Below, in pieces: positions 8,955 to 16,203 of a DNA stretch of 40,310 nucleotides. The stretch lies in assembly GCA_002083515.1 (NCBI GenBank), contig LWDN01000016.1, forward strand, positions 22,747 through 63,056, written 5' to 3'. The notes below the pieces were generated by a model, which worked only from the letters and a program-made list of their open reading frames with translations, had not been told where the DNA came from and did not search any database. Made by a program: the position numbers and the translations under genes. The DNA is from Proteobacteria bacterium HN_bin10 (GTDB lineage: Bacteria; Pseudomonadota; Alphaproteobacteria; Caulobacterales; Aquidulcibacteraceae). How positions within the stretch are numbered: the first letter of the stretch is position 1; each line of letters starts with the position of its first letter.

Positions 8955-9232
8955 AGCTGTCCAAAGCCAGGGTGGCGCACCTGTCCAAGTTGCTCGTCGA
9001 ACGGCTGACGGCGAGGGGATCGCTGGCCCTGACCGGGCCGCCGCAGGCGTTGGCGGCCGTGCTTGAGCAGACGATCACGGACGAACTCATGGTCGAGGAC
9101 CGGCTCAACGCCGAGATTCGGACCCTGATGAAGGCCTACGAGCGGGAGATCGAGTCGGGCCAGGTGGATTATCAGAAAATGTTCACGATGATCAAAAGCA
9201 AGTTGGTCCGCGACCGCAATCTGGTGCTGTGA
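8951..9232 (+). CDS. DUF507 family protein, first copy
   Basis: A 93-residue, highly charged, mostly helical protein beginning MKLSKARVAHLSKLLVERL, the typical DUF507 opening. The ATG overlaps the preceding stop by four bases. It ends KSKLVRDRNLVL, also characteristic of the family. The function is unknown; members are found in Aquificae, Deltaproteobacteria and Nitrospirae. A second DUF507 gene follows ten bases later, so the two products may form a heteromer (inference). Confidence 0.8.
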   Translation: MKLSKARVAHLSKLLVERLTARGSLALTGPPQALAAVLEQTITDELMVEDRLNAEIRTLMKAYEREIESGQVDYQKMFTMIKSKLVRDRNLVL

Positions 9233-9242
9233 GGCGGCGGCC

Positions 9243-9518
9243 ATGTTGTTGAGCGACGACAAGATGACGCATCTGTCGCACGTCATCCTCTCCTGCCTCA
9301 AGCGGCAACCGGGGCTTGATATCAAAGGCGACGAGGCGGAGGCCTTGCGCGAGATCAAACGGGTGTTGGCGGCGGAGGTGGCGGCAGAGGACGAGATCGA
9401 TCGCGCCGTCCGCGCGCGCCTTGGTTCTTATTCCCGCCCGATCGTCGAGGGCAGTCCCGAATGGGACGTGCTCTACCGCAAGACGGCCGACGAACTGGCG
9501 GCCAAGCGCAGAGTGTGA
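9243..9518 (+). CDS. DUF507 family protein, second copy
   Basis: A 91-residue helical protein beginning MLLSDDKMTHLSHVILSCLK. Its layout parallels the preceding gene: a hydrophobic helix near the N-terminus, an acidic middle (GDEAEALREIKRVLAAE) and a basic, Tyr-containing C-terminus. The spacing (10 bases) and fold suggest an ancient tandem duplication. The end differs from the first copy (EWDVLYRKTADELAAKRRV). Function unknown. Confidence 0.78.
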   Translation: MLLSDDKMTHLSHVILSCLKRQPGLDIKGDEAEALREIKRVLAAEVAAEDEIDRAVRARLGSYSRPIVEGSPEWDVLYRKTADELAAKRRV

Positions 9519-9564
9519 CGTTGTGACGGCGTGGGGCCATACGTTCGACACCGGTGAGGGACTT

Positions 9565-10020
9565 ATGAAAACACTTCTGCTCAGCCTGGCAGCCGTGATG
9601 CTGCTCGTGTTGCCCGCCTGCGCGACCAAAGAAAAACCGAAGCCCCGCGTGCCCTTGCCCCTTGGCCTGGCGGCTCCCCAGCAGGCCGTGCAGGCGACCG
9701 ATCAGGGTAGTAAGGCGTATCAGAGCGGCGATTTCGACGCTGCGCGCGCAAGCTTCGAACAGGCGGTCGCCGCCATGCCGCAGTCCGGCGAGGCGCACTA
9801 CAATCTGGGCTTGACGCTCTACGCGATGGGCGACAACGACAATGCGCGTGACCACTTCATCCAGGCGGCCGATCTTGCGCCGGGCAACAAGGTCATTTGG
9901 GATTCGCCGGCCCTCCGCCCCTATGGTTCGCCCGATCCCAACATTCAAACGAAGAAGAAGGAGTACCAGGGCCGGGCTGGTTCGAAGGGGCTTGGGCCGG
10001 GCGGGGGGACGTCGCGGTGA
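9565..10020 (+). CDS. TPR-containing lipoprotein
   Basis: A 151-residue protein. ATG 9565 is chosen because it gives a lipoprotein signal peptide (MKTLLLSLAAVMLLVLPAC, lipobox LPAC, lipidated Cys at residue 19) and has GAGGGA just upstream; the longer frame overlaps the DUF507 gene. Two tetratricopeptide units follow: GSKAYQSGDFDAARASFEQAV and GEAHYNLGLTLYAMGDNDNARDHFIQA. The C-terminus is a low-complexity Gly/Lys tail. Probably anchored in the outer or inner membrane facing the periplasm. No specific partner can be named. Confidence 0.82.
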   Translation: MKTLLLSLAAVMLLVLPACATKEKPKPRVPLPLGLAAPQQAVQATDQGSKAYQSGDFDAARASFEQAVAAMPQSGEAHYNLGLTLYAMGDNDNARDHFIQAADLAPGNKVIWDSPALRPYGSPDPNIQTKKKEYQGRAGSKGLGPGGGTSR

Positions 10021-10052
10021 GCGGGCGTGATGCGAAGGGAAGGGGGCGAGCG

Positions 10053-10520
10053 ATGGCCGCGGCACCCGAGGTCGGTGCCAAGGCGCCGGAGTTTTCGTTG
10101 CCCGATCAAGACGGTGCGACCGTCTCGCTCAAGAGTCTCAAGGGCCGGCCGGTGGTGCTCTATTTCTACCCTAAAGACGACACGCCGGGCTGCACGAAAG
10201 AAGCCTGCGATTTCCGCGACCAGCATCGGCGCCTCCTCAAAGCCGGAGCAGTGGTGGTGGGCGTTAGCTTGGACGGTCCCGCCGCGCACCGCAAGTTCAT
10301 CGACAAGTTCGACCTGCCGTTCAGTCTCCTGTGCGACGAGGAAGCCGTCGTCTCGAAGGCCTACGGGGTCTACAAGAAAAAGAACATGTATGGCCGGACC
10401 TACTGGGGCATCGAACGCAGCACCTTCGTCATCGGGCCGGACGGCCGGCTCCGGGCCGTCTTCCGCAAAGTGAAGGTCGACGGCCATGTGGACGAAGTGT
10501 TCGCGGCCCTCACGGCCTAA
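10053..10520 (+). CDS. bcp: Peroxiredoxin of the Bcp/PrxQ type
   Basis: A 155-residue thiol peroxidase that reduces hydroperoxides using thioredoxin. ATG 10053 is chosen with GGGGGCGAG upstream; a longer frame exists but overlaps the lipoprotein. The peroxidatic motif is DDTPGCTKEACDFRD with Cys47, and Cys52 five residues later is the typical resolving cysteine of atypical two-Cys Bcp proteins. VGVSLD and the final RSTFVIGPDG segment fit the family. No signal peptide, so cytoplasmic. Useful in an aerobic organism that depends on ferredoxin-linked enzymes (inference). Confidence 0.93.
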   Translation: MAAAPEVGAKAPEFSLPDQDGATVSLKSLKGRPVVLYFYPKDDTPGCTKEACDFRDQHRRLLKAGAVVVGVSLDGPAAHRKFIDKFDLPFSLLCDEEAVVSKAYGVYKKKNMYGRTYWGIERSTFVIGPDGRLRAVFRKVKVDGHVDEVFAALTA

Positions 10521-10584
10521 GGCCCTTTCCGCCAGCCGGCGCGCGCACCCATGACGAACCACCTCCTGTTCCCGACGCGTCGCG

Positions 10585-10824
10585 ATGGATGCTCGTGAAA
10601 AAACCTGGCACGGCTTGCGTGCCGCCTCCCTGTCGCTCGTGCCCGGTATCGGCCACCTTTATCTCGGCGAGAAAAGGGGTTATCTCATCGTCGCCTTCGC
10701 CGTCGTTCTCTTGATCGTGTCCCGCACTGTTTGGGCGCCGGCCGAGCTGCTCTATGCCAGCCTGGTGATTTTTTCCGGCGTGGATGCCTATTCCATTGCC
10801 AAACGCGGTCACGGCCTGATGTGA
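10585..10824 (+). CDS. Small integral membrane protein
   Basis: A 79-residue protein with two likely membrane segments: a short one around SLVPGIGHLYLG and a strong one, LIVAFAVVLLIVSRTVW, followed by LLYASLVIFSGVDAYSIA. The PGIGHLYLGEKRGY turn recalls TM2-like small membrane proteins, which share a PGxGxxYxG motif. ATG 10585 is the only reasonable start. Its stop overlaps a GTG (10821) of the next gene. The function is unknown. Confidence 0.62.
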   Translation: MDAREKTWHGLRAASLSLVPGIGHLYLGEKRGYLIVAFAVVLLIVSRTVWAPAELLYASLVIFSGVDAYSIAKRGHGLM

Positions 10825-10850
10825 GCCGGCGACTGCCGGAACCCGTGCGC

Positions 10851-11765
10851 ATGCCGCTCCCGTGTCTTGCCATACTCTCCGTTGCCGGACGGATCCTTCA
10901 TCGGGTCCGGCTCGATGCGCGGCCCCACGCCGTGCCCGTCGCGATCTTCGCCTGGTTTGCGATCTGCCCTGTCGTGCTCATGGCAGGCGAACCGATTGCG
11001 GGGCACATCGTCGTCAAGGATGCCCTGGCCCTGCCGGGCAAGCCGGTCCGGATCGAGGCGAAGCTGGTTCGGCAGGGCTTGGCCGGCACGGGATTGGGCG
11101 GCGAGCCGCTCGAATTTTCCGTCGGCGGCACGAAAGTCGGCACGGCCATGACGGGAGGGGACGGCCGGGCCTTCGCGGACTATACCTGCCGTTTGCGAGG
11201 GTTCCACGACGTCGTTGTCCGGCTGGGCGCCACCCCTCGCGTGGCCAAGACGGAGGGAACGGGACGCCTGGCTTGCTGGGAACGCCGCCGACCGATCTTG
11301 CTCGTGGACTTAGCGACGGTGGTGGAGCCGCGGCGCGGCGCGATCGCCTTGCCCGGCCTACCGCTCCCGCTCCTCTCGTCCGGCGAGCCCAAGGCTATGC
11401 CCGATGCGGCGGTCGAGCTCAAGCGGCTGAGCGACTACTATTACAACGTGATCTATCTCGATTTGTCCGGCGACGACGACCAGGTCGACCGCGAGTGGCT
11501 GACGCAAGCCGGGTTTCCGCCCGGTTACGTGGTGGCGGTCTCGCCCGGTCCCGATCCGTTGGAAGCCTTTCTCCAATTTCTGCACCGGGAAGGATGGGAC
11601 AATGTGCGGGCCGGCGTCGGCAGCACCAGGCATTTCGCCGATGTCACGCTGGCACGCCGCATGGAGACGCTCGTCCTGCCGGCCGATGCCAAGGAGGAGG
11701 ATGTGCCCAAGAAGGCGCACCTGATCAAAGACTGGAAAGAGGTGCGGAAAAAATTAAAAAGTTGA
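10851..11765 (+). CDS. Exported protein with Ig-like domain and degenerate HAD-like domain
   Basis: A 304-residue protein from ATG 10851; a GTG at 10821 overlapping the previous stop would add ten residues. A hydrophobic segment (VPVAIFAWFAICPVVLMAG) precedes the mature region. Next comes a beta-rich Ig-like or macroglobulin-like domain (KDALALPGKPVRIEAKL to FADYTCRLRG). Then RRPILLVDLATVV resembles HAD motif I, but the second Asp of DxDxT is Ala, and GVGSTRHFADVTLA resembles the late acidic motif, as in App1/LNS2-like proteins. It is probably not a working phosphatase. The tail (PKKAHLIKDWKEVRKKLK) recurs in the broken frame just downstream. Confidence 0.65.
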   Translation: MPLPCLAILSVAGRILHRVRLDARPHAVPVAIFAWFAICPVVLMAGEPIAGHIVVKDALALPGKPVRIEAKLVRQGLAGTGLGGEPLEFSVGGTKVGTAMTGGDGRAFADYTCRLRGFHDVVVRLGATPRVAKTEGTGRLACWERRRPILLVDLATVVEPRRGAIALPGLPLPLLSSGEPKAMPDAAVELKRLSDYYYNVIYLDLSGDDDQVDREWLTQAGFPPGYVVAVSPGPDPLEAFLQFLHREGWDNVRAGVGSTRHFADVTLARRMETLVLPADAKEEDVPKKAHLIKDWKEVRKKLKS

Positions 11766-11905
11766 GAAGGGTGGACGCGGGATTCGCCGAGGTCCTGGCT
11801 GGCCATCGGATCGAGGTGGTGATTGTGCCGGAGCCAGAGAAAGGCGAGTTGCCGAAGAAGGCCAAATCCGTAAAGGAGTGGAAAGAGGTCAGAAAGAAAC
11901 TTTAG
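11762..11905 (+). pseudogene. Remnant of a paralogue tail (partial tandem duplicate)
   Basis: A 47-codon open stretch beginning at TTG 11762, overlapping the previous stop by four bases. Its product ends PKKAKSVKEWKEVRKKL, closely similar to the C-terminus of the preceding gene (PKKAHLIKDWKEVRKKLK), and GHRIEVVIVPEPEKGEL aligns with RRMETLVLPADAKEEDV. Base identity is also high around TGGAAAGAGGT. Only the last 40 or so residues are present, so it looks like what remains of a deleted tandem paralogue. A short coupled peptide gene is a less likely alternative. Confidence 0.6.
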
Positions 11906-12096
11906 GCGAGGCTGACGAAGGGCGAACTCTCCGGTCGTAGCACGACGCATTGACCTGCCACCGCCATTTGCACCGTACGGGGATGAACGCTCGCCTTACC
12001 GGACCACCGGAAGCGGCTCGCTCGCTTTACTCCTGCTGGCATCCCGGTCCTGCCGTACTACCGCCTCCGAGTTCATCCCTTCCAGCCTATTAATTA
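11906..12096. other. Non-coding stretch between pseudogene and IS remnant
   Basis: I see no convincing gene. It contains an inverted repeat GGGATGAAC (11980-11988) / GTTCATCCC (12071-12079). The base composition is slightly lower in GC than the flanks. Together with 12097-12363 this makes a gap of more than 450 bases without an intact gene. Confidence 0.4.
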
Positions 12097-12267
12097 GGCT
12101 CTTCCGGAAATCGTGTGGGTAACTGACCGCACTTGCGCTATGCTCGGCGTTCCCAAAGGAGGCACCGAGCGATGCGCGACTTTGAACTCTATCAAGCCGT
12201 CCTGGGGCTGCAGGCCCCGTGGACCGTCGTCAACGTGGTACTGGATGTGAAGGGGGCGCAAGTGTGA
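12097..12267 (+). mobile_element. Left end of an ISL3-family insertion sequence, truncated
   Basis: The segment starts with GGCTCTTCCGGAAATCGTG (from 12097), which resembles the terminal inverted repeats of ISL3-family elements. It continues into a short spacer with AAAGGAGG and the first 31 codons of a transposase frame at 12172. No matching right-hand inverted repeat is seen before radA, so only the left end remains. Assignment rests on my recollection of the family, not on a search. Confidence 0.55.
12172..12267 (+). pseudogene. ISL3-family transposase, N-terminal fragment
   Basis: ATG 12172 is preceded by AAAGGAGG at a suitable distance. The 31-residue product contains MRDFELYQAVLGL and PWTVVNVVLDVKG, matching the opening of IS204/IS1001/IS1096/IS1165-type transposases (about 400 residues when intact). 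A TGA follows where a zinc-binding region should begin. The rest of the gene is absent, so it cannot be active. Confidence 0.6.
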
Positions 12268-12293
12268 ACTGCTACCTTTGGCCGGTCCCAGCC

Positions 12294-12322
12294 TTGTGCA
12301 CGTGAGGCCGTTGTTTTAGAAT
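12294..12322 (+). promoter_or_regulatory. Sigma70-type promoter for radA
   Basis: TTGTGC at 12294-12299 and TAGAAT at 12317-12322 with a 17-base spacer, about 40 bases before the radA start. It lies just downstream of the IS remnant. Confidence 0.45.
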
Positions 12323-12363
12323 GACCGCAGCCATCCTCCCGTCACCCTATTGAGGCCCCGGCC

Positions 12364-13725
12364 GTGAAGGCCAAAACCACGTTTCACTGCCAATCCTGCG
12401 GGTATCAAGCCCCTCGAGCGCTCGGCAAATGTCCGAGCTGCGGTGAATGGAACAGCATGAAGGAGGAGCGGCTCCCGGCCACGGGCAAGGGCCGGCCGCC
12501 GGCGCTCGGCGGAATCCAATCCGAAGCGGTTCCGATCGAGGACATCGAACTGGTCGGCGAGCCTCGCACCGGCACCGGCATCGGCGAATTCGACCGGGTG
12601 CTGGGCGGCGGTGTCGTCCCCGGTTCGGTCATTCTGATCGGCGGCGATCCCGGCATCGGCAAAACCACATTGTTGTTGCAGGCGCTGCCTCGATTGGCGT
12701 CGAAGGACGGTCCGGTGCTTTATGTATCCGGCGAAGAGTCCCCCCGCCAGATCAAGATGCGCAGCGAGCGAATCGGCATCGCGCACGGCAATCTGTTGAT
12801 TCTGGCCGAGACGTCGCTGCAGGAAATTCTCAAACAGGTGCAGGCGCACACGCCGACGGCGATCGTCGTGGATTCGATCCAGACGGTCTACACGGACGAG
12901 CTGACCTCCGCGCCCGGCACGATCAGCCAGGTGCAGGAAGTGGCCGGCAAGCTCATGTTCCTGGCCAAGCGGACGGGCATGCCGGTGTTCATCATCGGGC
13001 ACGTGACGAAGGAGGGCGCCATCGCCGGGCCGCGGCTGCTCGAGCACATCGTGGACACGGTGCTCTATTTCGAAGGCGACAAGGGCCACGCGTACCGGAT
13101 TCTGCGCGCGGTGAAGAACCGTTTCGGCTCGACGAACGAGATCGGTGTCTTCGAGATGAAGGACTCGGGTCTCGAAGAAGTGGCGAACCCGTCTGAGCTG
13201 TTCCTGGCCGAGCGGCCGCAGAAGAGCACCGGCTCGGTGGTGGTGTCGAGTCTGGAAGGAACGCGGCCGATTCTGGTCGAACTTCAAGCGCTGGTGTCGC
13301 CGACCAACTACGCGATGCCGAAGCGGATGGCCAACGGGGTGGAGCTCAACCGGGTGTCGCTGCTGCTCGCGGTAATGGAAAAGCGGCTGGGGCTGCACCT
13401 GTCGGGCCAGGACGTTTATATTAATGTCGTGGGCGGGATGACGATCGACGAGCCGGCCATCGACCTCGGCATCGTGGCGGCAGTGACCTCCAGTCTGCGT
13501 GAGCGGCCAATTGACCGGCAGACGATCGTCTTCGGCGAAGTCGGTCTGGGCGGGGAGGTGCGGGCTATCAGCCAGGCAGAGTTGCGGCTGAAGGAGGCGG
13601 TGAAAATGGGGTTTCGCCGCTGCCTGCTGCCGGAACGGAATCTCGCGAAGCTCGATCGCGTGAAGGGCGTCGAGATGATCGGCATCCGTGAAGTGGGCGA
13701 GGCGTTGGATGCGATTTTTAAGTGA
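12364..13725 (+). CDS. radA: DNA repair protein RadA (branch-migration ATPase)
   Basis: A 453-residue protein that promotes branch migration during recombination. The N-terminal zinc finger has Cys9, Cys12, Cys23 and Cys26. Walker A GGDPGIGKTT is near residue 93-102, Walker B is IVVDSIQTVY, and the RadA-specific VKNRFG motif is near 250. The C-terminal Lon-like domain ends with GFRRCLLPERN and AKLDRVKGVEMIGI. The start is GTG 12364. Length is normal for the family. The stop TGA (13723-13725) lies inside the first word of a heptameric repeat array. Confidence 0.95.
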   Translation: MKAKTTFHCQSCGYQAPRALGKCPSCGEWNSMKEERLPATGKGRPPALGGIQSEAVPIEDIELVGEPRTGTGIGEFDRVLGGGVVPGSVILIGGDPGIGKTTLLLQALPRLASKDGPVLYVSGEESPRQIKMRSERIGIAHGNLLILAETSLQEILKQVQAHTPTAIVVDSIQTVYTDELTSAPGTISQVQEVAGKLMFLAKRTGMPVFIIGHVTKEGAIAGPRLLEHIVDTVLYFEGDKGHAYRILRAVKNRFGSTNEIGVFEMKDSGLEEVANPSELFLAERPQKSTGSVVVSSLEGTRPILVELQALVSPTNYAMPKRMANGVELNRVSLLLAVMEKRLGLHLSGQDVYINVVGGMTIDEPAIDLGIVAAVTSSLRERPIDRQTIVFGEVGLGGEVRAISQAELRLKEAVKMGFRRCLLPERNLAKLDRVKGVEMIGIREVGEALDAIFK

Positions 13726-13840
13726 AGCGTAAGGCGTGAAACGCGAAAGGTGGAAAGTGAGAAGTGAAATGACAGCTAAAGGGTTAGCGCAAAACTTACG
13801 GCTAACTTTTCACTTTTTGCTTGTCACTTTTTACTTTTTG
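13722..13840. repeat. Heptameric repeat arms, facing each other
   Basis: Left arm, 13722-13770: seven consecutive 7-base words, mostly GTGAAAC-like (for example GTGAAGC, GTAAGGC, GTGAAAC, GCGAAAG). Right arm, 13806-13840: five words in the opposite sense (CTTTTCA, CTTTTTG, CTTGTCA, CTTTTTA, CTTTTTG). The period is exactly seven bases in each arm. The left arm starts at the radA stop codon. The right arm is inside the next coding sequence. Confidence 0.75.
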
Positions 13841-14650
13841 AGCGGCTGCGCGTGGTTTCAGCCTGCGCCGGAAATGTCGCTCAAACAGGCAACGATCGAA
13901 CATCTGGTAGCCTTGCTCAAAGAGCGGGATGCGGCCGTTCGCACGGTCAAGGGGCTCTTTCGGGCGCAGGTCAGCGGGCCCGGCCTGCTCCTGTCGCAGC
14001 GTCTCGAAGGGGCCATGTACTATCGCCGGCCCCATGCACTCCGCGTCCAAGGGTTTTCGCCCATCGGAGGGCCGCTCTTCGACCTGCGGCTCGACGATGA
14101 TCGGTATCGGCTCAGGCTGCCGGCTTCCGGCAAGGTGTATGAGGGACAGGTGGAGCAGTTGAGCGCGACGGTACCGATCGGCAAGCCCTTGGAGTTGAGC
14201 CGCCTGGCCTTGAGCGGCGCGATCGGTACGGAGCCGGTCGCCGACGGAGCCCCCGTCGAGTTGGTCGACGACGAGGACCGCTATCGCTTGGATGTCCATG
14301 AGGCGGGCCTCAACGGCGCCGCAGGGCCGGTGGTCCGGCGCATCTGGTTCGAGCGGACCAACCTGTTCGTCGTGCAGGAAGAGCGGCTCGGCCCGGACGG
14401 CACGGTCCGCGCCAGCGCGACCTTCGAAGACTTTCGGCCGCTGCCGTCCGCTGCCGGCGACGGCAATGGAACGGGAAGTGTTTCAGACAATGGGGCGGAG
14501 AATGGCAGCAGGGCGGGCGTGATGAAGCCCTTCAAGGCCACCACGAAAGACGGTCGGGGGCGGGGCAGCCTGACGTTAAGTTTCCACGAGTTGGTCCCGA
14601 ATCCGACCCTCACGCCGGAAGAGTTGAGCCAGGCGGGGATCCTACCGTGA
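13769..14650 (+). CDS. LolB/DUF4292-like outer membrane lipoprotein
   Basis: A 293-residue protein from ATG 13769; GTG 13736 in the same frame would add 11 residues. The signal peptide core (LTFHFLLVTFYFLSGC) ends in a lipobox LSGC with the acylated Cys around residue 27. The mature part has LLKERDAAVRTVKGLFRAQV, GAMYYRRPHALRVQGFSP and FDLRLDDDRYRLRLP, a pattern shared by LolB-like proteins that bind lipid or lipoprotein. The hydrophobic core is encoded by the right arm of the heptameric repeat, so its codon use is AT-rich compared with the rest. The stop overlaps the tsaB start by four bases. The exact ligand is unknown. Confidence 0.78.
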   Translation: MTAKGLAQNLRLTFHFLLVTFYFLSGCAWFQPAPEMSLKQATIEHLVALLKERDAAVRTVKGLFRAQVSGPGLLLSQRLEGAMYYRRPHALRVQGFSPIGGPLFDLRLDDDRYRLRLPASGKVYEGQVEQLSATVPIGKPLELSRLALSGAIGTEPVADGAPVELVDDEDRYRLDVHEAGLNGAAGPVVRRIWFERTNLFVVQEERLGPDGTVRASATFEDFRPLPSAAGDGNGTGSVSDNGAENGSRAGVMKPFKATTKDGRGRGSLTLSFHELVPNPTLTPEELSQAGILP

Positions 14651-15354
14651 AAATCCTTGCGATGGACACGGCCACGACCCGTCTTAGCGTGGCGCTCCTG
14701 GACGACGGCGAGGTGCTCGGTCTGGTGGATGACGCGGCGCCCGGCGCGCATGGCCGGCTCCTTGTGCCTGCCATCGATCGCGTGCTGGGGGCGGCCAAGC
14801 TCGCGCTCGGCGAACTCGACGGCCTGGCCGTGTCCATCGGTCCCGGCTCCTTTACCGGCCTGCGCGTCGGCTTGGCGACGGTCATGGGGTTTCGCCTGGC
14901 GGCCGGACTGCCCATTGTCGCCGTTCCCACCCTGGAAGCCTTGGCCTGGAACGTCCGCGGTACGCGCGAGACGGTCTGTCCTCTGCTGATTGCGCGGAGC
15001 CACGATGTTTACTGGGCTCTCTATCGATGGGAAGGGAACACCGTGGCGACGGTGGAGCCGGCGCAGGTCGGGCCTGTGGCGACCCTGCCGGAACGGTTGC
15101 CGGCGAGCATCCTGCCGGTCGGCGAGGGGTGGGTGCGGCATCGGGACCTCTTGGCTCCCCTCTTCGAACGGCAGGGGATCCGATGCGCGGAAGCCGAGGC
15201 ATCCGCCATGACCGCGTCTGCCGTCAGTGTCGGATTGGCCGGACTCGAACGGCTGCGGCGCGGAGACCTGGCTGGACCCTCGCTCGCGCCCCTCTACGTC
15301 CAACGGCCGGAAGCGGAAGTGAAGCGGGCCGAAGCCGCGAAGGCGACGCGATGA
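14647..15354 (+). CDS. tsaB: tRNA threonylcarbamoyladenosine biosynthesis protein TsaB
   Basis: A 235-residue protein of the ASKHA fold that assembles with TsaD and TsaE to make the t6A modification at position 37 of ANN-decoding tRNAs. The start MKILAMDTATTRLSVAL is the typical first strand pair. IDRVLGAAKLALGELDGLAVSIGPGSFTGLRVG is the best conserved region of the family. It overlaps the upstream lipoprotein by four bases and the rimI start by four bases, so all three are translationally coupled. The tsaB-rimI order is common. Confidence 0.93.
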   Translation: MKILAMDTATTRLSVALLDDGEVLGLVDDAAPGAHGRLLVPAIDRVLGAAKLALGELDGLAVSIGPGSFTGLRVGLATVMGFRLAAGLPIVAVPTLEALAWNVRGTRETVCPLLIARSHDVYWALYRWEGNTVATVEPAQVGPVATLPERLPASILPVGEGWVRHRDLLAPLFERQGIRCAEAEASAMTASAVSVGLAGLERLRRGDLAGPSLAPLYVQRPEAEVKRAEAAKATR

Positions 15355-15875
15355 GCCGCGCCGGCCAGGAACAGGACCTCGGCGATCTCGTCCTCGTTCG
15401 GGCCTGTGCGGAGGACCTTGACCTCCTCTTGCAAATCGAGCAAGAATCCTTTGCCGGACAGCGTGCCTGGACCCGCAAGATGTTCGAAGCCGAGCTGACC
15501 GGCAACCGGTTCAGCCGGATCGTGGTGGCCGTCCAGGAGCGGCGGGACGAGACAAGTCGAACCAGTGGGGAACCCGGCTCCCGCCGCTGCGTCGGCTACG
15601 GATGTTATTGGGTCGTGTTCGAGGAGTTGCGCGTGATGAACGTGGCCGTGATCCCCGCGATGCGCCGCCGCGGAATCGGGCGCCGGCTCGTCGAACAGGC
15701 CCTGGCGGACGGCCGCGCGCAGGGCGCCCACAAGGCCTTGCTGGAGGTCCGGGCCGCCAACGAGGGAGCCATCCGTTTGTACGAACAGGCCGGATTTCGG
15801 CAAGTCGGTGTCCGGCGGGCCTATTACGACAAGCCGGTGGACGATGCGATCTTGATGGAGAAGCAGCCGCTCTAG
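15351..15875 (+). CDS. rimI: Ribosomal protein S18-alanine N-acetyltransferase, RimI-like
   Basis: A 174-residue GNAT acetyltransferase. RimI acetylates the N-terminal Ala of ribosomal protein S18. Motif A, VIPAMRRRGIGRRLVEQAL, is near residues 100-117, and LEVRAANEGAIRLYEQAGFRQVG followed by RRAYYDKPVDDAILMEK matches RimI closely. A short insert (RRDETSRTSGEPGSRRC, near 64-80) is not usual. ATG 15351 overlaps the tsaB stop. Its precise substrate cannot be shown from sequence, but context supports RimI. Confidence 0.88.
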   Translation: MSRAGQEQDLGDLVLVRACAEDLDLLLQIEQESFAGQRAWTRKMFEAELTGNRFSRIVVAVQERRDETSRTSGEPGSRRCVGYGCYWVVFEELRVMNVAVIPAMRRRGIGRRLVEQALADGRAQGAHKALLEVRAANEGAIRLYEQAGFRQVGVRRAYYDKPVDDAILMEKQPL

Positions 15876-15939
15876 ACTCGAGCAGCCTCGATCCACCCTA
15901 TAGAAAGCCGGGCGAGCCCGGCGAGACAGGAGGTGCAGG

Positions 15940-16173
15940 ATGCTGACAGACGAGCGAATTTCCCAGTTGCTGCGCCAGTCGAATCAGGAATTTCGGGAAT
16001 TGGAAGAAACCCATCACCGGTTGGACGTCGAATTGACCGACTTGCAACGCCGGCACGTGCTGACGCCCCAGGAAGAAGCGACCAAAAAGCACATCCAGAA
16101 AGAAAAACTCGCCAAGAAGGATCGCATGGCCGAACTGGTCCGGCAGTACCGGGCCAGCGCGCCCTCGGCCTGA
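15940..16173 (+). CDS. YdcH-like (DUF465) small coiled-coil protein
   Basis: A 77-residue helical protein with heptad-like hydrophobics: FRELEETHHRLDVELTDLQ, then LTPQEEATKKHIQKEKLAKKDRMAEL. This is the DUF465/YdcH pattern, with a helix hairpin around the LTPQEE turn. AGGAGG lies upstream of ATG 15940. Function unknown. It sits 31 bases upstream of tatC. Confidence 0.82.
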   Translation: MLTDERISQLLRQSNQEFRELEETHHRLDVELTDLQRRHVLTPQEEATKKHIQKEKLAKKDRMAELVRQYRASAPSA

Positions 16174-16203
16174 ACGGACCCGGCGGTCTCTAGGCATCAC
16201 GGC

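Noticed and set aside
11906..12363. tRNA or other RNA gene in the gap before radA
   Set aside because: No cloverleaf or known RNA pattern could be made out; the IS remnant explains part of the gap.
13722..13840. Possible CRISPR-like array
   Set aside because: The period is 7 bases without spacers; it is a short word repeat, not a repeat-spacer array. No CRISPR array was seen elsewhere.
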